Assembly (NCBI RefSeq): GCF_000168975.1
Contig: NZ_AAUW01000020.1
Location: 1 to 64,000, forward strand
From: Roseibium aggregatum IAM 12614
GTDB lineage: Bacteria; Pseudomonadota; Alphaproteobacteria; Rhizobiales; Stappiaceae
Length of the DNA: 64,000 nucleotides
Direction of reading: 5' to 3'
The position numbers and the translations under genes are program-made. The notes beneath the pieces are model-generated. The model was not told the DNA's origin. It worked only from the letters and a program-made list of their open reading frames with translations, and did not search any database. Below, in pieces: positions 60,382 to 64,000 of the stretch; the first letter of the stretch is position 1; every line of letters starts with the position of its first letter.

Positions 60382-61315
60382 TTTCGGCTCCCTTCCATTT
60401 CCGTCCGCGGCGGGAGAAGATCAACCGCACGGCGAGCACGAGGATGAGGATGGCGCCCTGGGCGCCGATCTGCCAGTCGGGGGACAGGCGCATGAACGAC
60501 AGGAAGCTCCCGGCAAGGGCAAGCGTCAAAGCACCCAGAACAGCACCGACAGGCGAAACCCGTCCGCCGGTAAACTCCCCTCCCCCCAGGATCACGCCCG
60601 CAATGGAAAGCAACGTGTAGCGCAGGGCAATGTTGGCATCAGCCGAAGTGGTCAACCCGACGAGACACACTCCGGCGAGAACACCGAAGAAACCGGCGAG
60701 CGCATAGGCCCCCGCTTTCAGTTTCGTGACAGACCAGCCGGAGCGTGCGACCGCCTGGGCATTGCCACCGACTGCCCGCAACAGCGTCCCTGTCGAGGAC
60801 CGCATGATCAAAAGATGCGTTAGCCCGGCAATGACGACGCAGGCCACCACCGCCATCGGCACCAGCGGTGGCTTGACGGTCATCACGGTCCGGATCCACG
60901 CCGGAGCCGCACCACCCGGCGAAGGCAGCAGTAAAACCGCCAGACCACCCCAGACGAACGACATGCCGAGCGTGACCACGATCGCCGGAAGCTGGCGAAT
61001 GTGAATCAGCGCGCCGATAGCCGCATAGGCAAGGATCGACGCCAGCAGAATGGCGACGCCCAAGAGAGGTGCGTCGTTCAGGAATGTTGCCGTCACGCAG
61101 GCAACGAAGCTGACGAAGGTCCCGACCGACAGGTCAATATCGTTGACCATGATGATCATCATCTGCGCAATCGTTGCCAGCGCGATGGGCACGGCGAGAT
61201 TGAAGAGCAGGTTCAGGCCGAAATAGCTCATCGCCCGGGGCTGAAGGTAAAAGACGGCCGCCAGCAGAACCGTCAGGGACAGAACCGGAAGCAGAATGCG
61301 GTACTTGCCGTTCAT
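60374..61315 (-). CDS. CUT2-type sugar ABC permease, second of a pair
   Basis: A 313-residue permease: MIIMVNDIDLSVGTFVSFVA, QLPAIVVTLGMSFVWGGLAV, AVGGNAQAVARSGWSVTKLK and IAGVILGGGEFTGGRVS. It overlaps the ATPase stop (61312). Partner of the permease at 59419. Confidence 0.9.
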   Translation of the reverse strand: MNGKYRILLPVLSLTVLLAAVFYLQPRAMSYFGLNLLFNLAVPIALATIAQMMIIMVNDIDLSVGTFVSFVACVTATFLNDAPLLGVAILLASILAYAAIGALIHIRQLPAIVVTLGMSFVWGGLAVLLLPSPGGAAPAWIRTVMTVKPPLVPMAVVACVVIAGLTHLLIMRSSTGTLLRAVGGNAQAVARSGWSVTKLKAGAYALAGFFGVLAGVCLVGLTTSADANIALRYTLLSIAGVILGGGEFTGGRVSPVGAVLGALTLALAGSFLSFMRLSPDWQIGAQGAILILVLAVRLIFSRRGRKWKGAENG

Positions 61316-62793
61316 GCGCCGGTTCCCTGCATCTGGAAGGAGGCTGCCAGAATGTTTTCTTCCGTGATGCCGTCCCCCGACAGTTCCGCTGAAATCTGAC
61401 CGTTTCGGAACACGAACACCCGGTCACACTGGCAGACTTCATCCGTTTCCGTGGAATACCAGAGGAAGGTTCGCCCGTAGGCAGCTTCCGTTCGGATCAT
61501 GTCGTATGCTTCCTGTTTGGTGCCGACATCGACACCGCGCATCGGATCGTCCATCACCACGATGGGCGCGGTGGAGGCCAGGGCACGGGCGAAAAGCACT
61601 TTCTGCTGGTTGCCGCCGGACAGGGACAGGATGAGGTTGTCCAGATTGTCCGTCCGAATGCCGATACGCTTCTTCCAGTCTGCGCCCAGAGCCTGTTCCG
61701 CAACCGCGTCGACCAGCCCGCGCCGGGTCAGGCTTGGCAGGTGGGTCAGGGTGAGGTTTCGAAGGATCGACCAGAGCGGCATGACGCCGTCCCGGCCGCG
61801 GTCACCGGCAACGAAAGCCACTTCAGGGTCTTTCACCCGTCCGAGTTTTCCCGACCGGGACATGAAAAACCGGGCGAGCGCTTCGGCCTGCCCATGTCCG
61901 GCAAGCCCCGCCAGACCGACGATCTCGCCTTTTCGCGCGTTGAGGCCTTCAGGGGTTTTCAGAACTTCCCCACCAATGCGCTGGTCGCTTTCCACGGCGG
62001 TTCGGGCCGCGGCCTTTTCGGCAGCGACATGTCCCATGGCATCGATCAGGCCCTGCTGCGTAAACTCGGATGCCGGTCTGCTGGCGATGATCTTGCCGTC
62101 TTTCATCACGTCAATGCGCGATGCGACTTCGAAAACCTCGCCCAGCATGTGCGAAATGAAAATGACCGCACCGCCCTTGGCGCAGAAACGGCGCACATGC
62201 TCCAGCAATTGCCGGGCGATGGAGGCATCAAGCGACGACGTCGGCTCGTCAAGGATGACGAGGCGCGGCGGTGTCGGACCACTGGCAAAACCGGCCGCGA
62301 TCTCGACCATCTGCCGTTCGGCCAGGGTCAGGTCGCCAACGATCATGCCCGGTTCGATCCGGTGCCCCGGAAAGATCTCGTCAAGCGCACCGGCAATCCG
62401 CGCCGCTGCGGTTTTGCGCCAGCCGAACCCCGTCAGATCACGATGTGGAACCCTCAGGTTTTCCAGTACGGACAAGTTGGGGCACAGCGAGAGCTCCTGA
62501 AAGACGCTTCGGATACCGCATGCCCGGGCCCGAGCCGCACCCGTGCCGTGCTTGCCATCTTCATTCCCGTACCGAACGTGCCCTTCCGTCGGTGTCAAAC
62601 CGCCGTTGATCACGTTGACGGCAGTCGACTTGCCCGCTCCGTTGTGTCCCATCAGACCGACACATTCGCCGGGACTGACAGTCAGACTGACCCCGTCGAG
62701 CGCGCGCATTGCACCGAAGTGAACGCACGCGCCCGATAGGGCAACCAACGGGACATCCGGCATCGACCTGCCGGCGCCAGTTGCCACTTCCAA
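61312..62793 (-). CDS. double-domain sugar ABC ATPase (RbsA-like)
   Basis: A 493-residue ATPase with two ABC domains. Domain 1 has Walker A GHNGAGKSTAV and Walker B LVILDEPTSSLD. Domain 2 has GLAGHGQAEAL in place of Walker A, signature LSLSGGNQQKVLFARAL and Walker B IVVMDDPMRGVDVG, where Asp-Asp replaces the usual Asp-Glu, so this half may be catalytically impaired. A TTG at 62793 has AAGGAG at good spacing; a GTG at 62802 is the alternative. Confidence 0.88.
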   Translation of the reverse strand: MEVATGAGRSMPDVPLVALSGACVHFGAMRALDGVSLTVSPGECVGLMGHNGAGKSTAVNVINGGLTPTEGHVRYGNEDGKHGTGAARARACGIRSVFQELSLCPNLSVLENLRVPHRDLTGFGWRKTAAARIAGALDEIFPGHRIEPGMIVGDLTLAERQMVEIAAGFASGPTPPRLVILDEPTSSLDASIARQLLEHVRRFCAKGGAVIFISHMLGEVFEVASRIDVMKDGKIIASRPASEFTQQGLIDAMGHVAAEKAAARTAVESDQRIGGEVLKTPEGLNARKGEIVGLAGLAGHGQAEALARFFMSRSGKLGRVKDPEVAFVAGDRGRDGVMPLWSILRNLTLTHLPSLTRRGLVDAVAEQALGADWKKRIGIRTDNLDNLILSLSGGNQQKVLFARALASTAPIVVMDDPMRGVDVGTKQEAYDMIRTEAAYGRTFLWYSTETDEVCQCDRVFVFRNGQISAELSGDGITEENILAASFQMQGTGA

Positions 62794-62805
62794 TTCCGTC
62801 ACTCC

Positions 62806-63822
62806 TTAATTGGCAGCAGCAATGACGGACTTGGCGTCTTCCTGACTGTATTCGACGTTCGCCACCGAACCGGCCGGTGTCGCGGCGAGCGTTTCATCGA
62901 GCGTGTCCTGGGTCACCTTCAGGAAAGGAACGGTGAGGTCCTTCGGCACTTGGGCCCCATCGAGAACCTGCTGGGCCACCCAGAACGCAAGCGTGCCGAC
63001 ACCCGGTGCGATGGAAAGCGACAGGGTTTCATAACCGTTTTCGTCACGGGCTTCGGCCCACCATTTCATTTCGTCCTGACGGTTGCCCATCACTATGATC
63101 GGCATATCCCGGCCGGCGGCCTTGATCGCCTGTGCGGCACCATAGCCATCGCCACCCTGGGTCACGACCCCGACGATTTCCGGCAGGCTCGGCAAAACGC
63201 CGGCAACCGCTTTTTGAGCGACATCCTGCGCCCAGTCACCGTGGACCGAGCCGACGATCTTGAATTTCGGAAACTCCGCAACGCCCTGTTCGATACCGGC
63301 ATGGATTTCGTCATCCACGAAAACGCCCGCAAGACCGCGGATTTCCAGAAGGTTGCCGCCATCCGGCAGGTGTCCGGCAAGGTATTCAACCTGCTGGCGG
63401 CCCATTTCCTTGAAATCGACAGCGATGCGCCATGCGCAGGGTTCGGTGACAATGCCGTCGAAAGAAACGACGATGATGCCTGCGTCGCAGGCTTCCTTGA
63501 TTGCGCCGTTCAGGGCGGTGGGCGAGGCTGCGTTGACCACGATTGCGTCGTAGCCCTGCAGGATCATGTTCTGAATCTGGGCGGCCTGTTCGGTGGCCTG
63601 GTTTTCGGATGTGGTGAATGCGTCGGCCGCAGCGACCACACCGTCTTCAACGGCCTTGTCGCCAACTTTGGCCCAGCTTTCCAGCATGGCCTGCCGCCAG
63701 GAATTGCCGGCGTAGTTGTTGGAAAGAGCGATACGTTTGTCGGCGGTGTCCGCGACAGCATGGCCCGGCAGGGCAACCGCAACGAGCGCGACAGCCCCCA
63801 AGAGCTTGGCTTTGGTGTTCAT
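62806..63822 (-). CDS. periplasmic sugar-binding protein (CUT2)
   Basis: A 338-residue receptor with signal peptide (KAKLLGAVALVAVALPGHAVA), then RIALSNNYAGNSWRQAMLES, YDAIVVNAASPTALNGAIKE and VGVVTQGGDGYGAAQAIKAA. GGGAGG precedes ATG 63822; an upstream start at 63876 lacks support. First gene of the operon ending with the SMP-30 lactonase, so its ligand is likely the sugar or lactone that the lactonase pathway uses. Confidence 0.9.
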   Translation of the reverse strand: MNTKAKLLGAVALVAVALPGHAVADTADKRIALSNNYAGNSWRQAMLESWAKVGDKAVEDGVVAAADAFTTSENQATEQAAQIQNMILQGYDAIVVNAASPTALNGAIKEACDAGIIVVSFDGIVTEPCAWRIAVDFKEMGRQQVEYLAGHLPDGGNLLEIRGLAGVFVDDEIHAGIEQGVAEFPKFKIVGSVHGDWAQDVAQKAVAGVLPSLPEIVGVVTQGGDGYGAAQAIKAAGRDMPIIVMGNRQDEMKWWAEARDENGYETLSLSIAPGVGTLAFWVAQQVLDGAQVPKDLTVPFLKVTQDTLDETLAATPAGSVANVEYSQEDAKSVIAAAN

Positions 63823-63930
63823 GTTTCCTCCCTGACGCCAACAGGCGTCTTTCAAAAAGGGACACGGTTCTCCCAACGCATCCCGGGTTCAGATTGCTGA
63901 GCAGAAGGAATTGCGTAAAGCAGGAGAAAC

Positions 63931-63964
63931 GCATCACGGTTGCGGGAACCCGCAACCGTGATGC
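63931..63964 (-). terminator. strong 16-bp perfect inverted repeat near the right edge
   Basis: GCATCACGGTTGCGGG and its exact complement are separated by only two bases. On the minus strand it is followed by GTTTCTCC, so it may terminate a gene entering from the right. Between it and the binding-protein start there is no gene, only promoter-length DNA. Confidence 0.5.
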
Positions 63965-64000
63965 ACTTGAACGCCGAACAGATGGGTTGCCGAGGCAGGC

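Overview
The window looks like part of an extrachromosomal replicon (plasmid or chromid) of an alphaproteobacterium, most likely a marine or host-associated Hyphomicrobiales/Rhodobacterales relative (Stappiaceae or Roseobacter-like; this placement is inference). The evidence is a complete repABC cassette on the minus strand (24.7-28.6 kb), high-GC coding and many carbohydrate ABC transporters. No rRNA, tRNA or CRISPR array was seen.

Layout. 0-3.4 kb: a 5'-truncated ftsI (PBP3) fragment running off the left edge, then a cytochrome bd oxidase operon (cydA-cydB-cydX). 3.5-11 kb: a sulfur and peroxide module. It holds two YeeE/YedE half-transporters, a Tat-exported sulfide:quinone oxidoreductase-like flavoprotein, a DUF5368-like membrane protein, a 45-residue orphan, a SLAC1/TDT channel, a periplasmic DsrE-like protein, a LysR regulator divergent from a 1-Cys peroxiredoxin, a Crp/Fnr regulator with a Cys pair, and a DUF2892 membrane protein. 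The same palindrome (GTGACCAAGTCAC) precedes the first and last transcription units. 11.1-15.1 kb: a second, broken repC cut at the end of a cargo-free tniA-tniB-tniQ transposon with recognisable terminal inverted repeats.

15.2-24.7 kb: a secreted DUF6636-like protein and two ribose-type (CUT2) ABC systems with a LacI regulator and an SDR dehydrogenase. 24.7-28.6 kb: repC, an antisense ctRNA, repB and repA. 29.3-32.4 kb: LuxR and WYL regulators, RidA and a ccdAB toxin-antitoxin pair. 32.4-38.3 kb: a Ugp-type glycerol-3-phosphate/glycerophosphodiester uptake operon with a phosphodiesterase and an RpiR regulator. 38.4-45.3 kb: an ArsR-like regulator, a cytoplasmic GH51 arabinofuranosidase and a CUT1 ABC importer; regulator and glycosidase share a TATCG-N7-CGATA operator candidate. 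45.5-51.1 kb: PhoD-like phosphatase, LysE and EamA exporters, LysR, fructose-1,6-bisphosphatase.

51.4-63.8 kb: a sugar-acid region with a UxaB-like reductase, an aldose dehydrogenase-type aldo/keto reductase, a GntR regulator, a CUT2 importer, an LgoD-like zinc dehydrogenase, an SMP-30 lactonase and a second CUT2 importer. Together these enzymes fit an oxidative L-galactose/L-galactonate route to D-tagaturonate and D-altronate. Overall the replicon combines uptake and oxidation of plant- or algal-type sugars, phosphate scavenging, low-oxygen respiration and sulfide handling.
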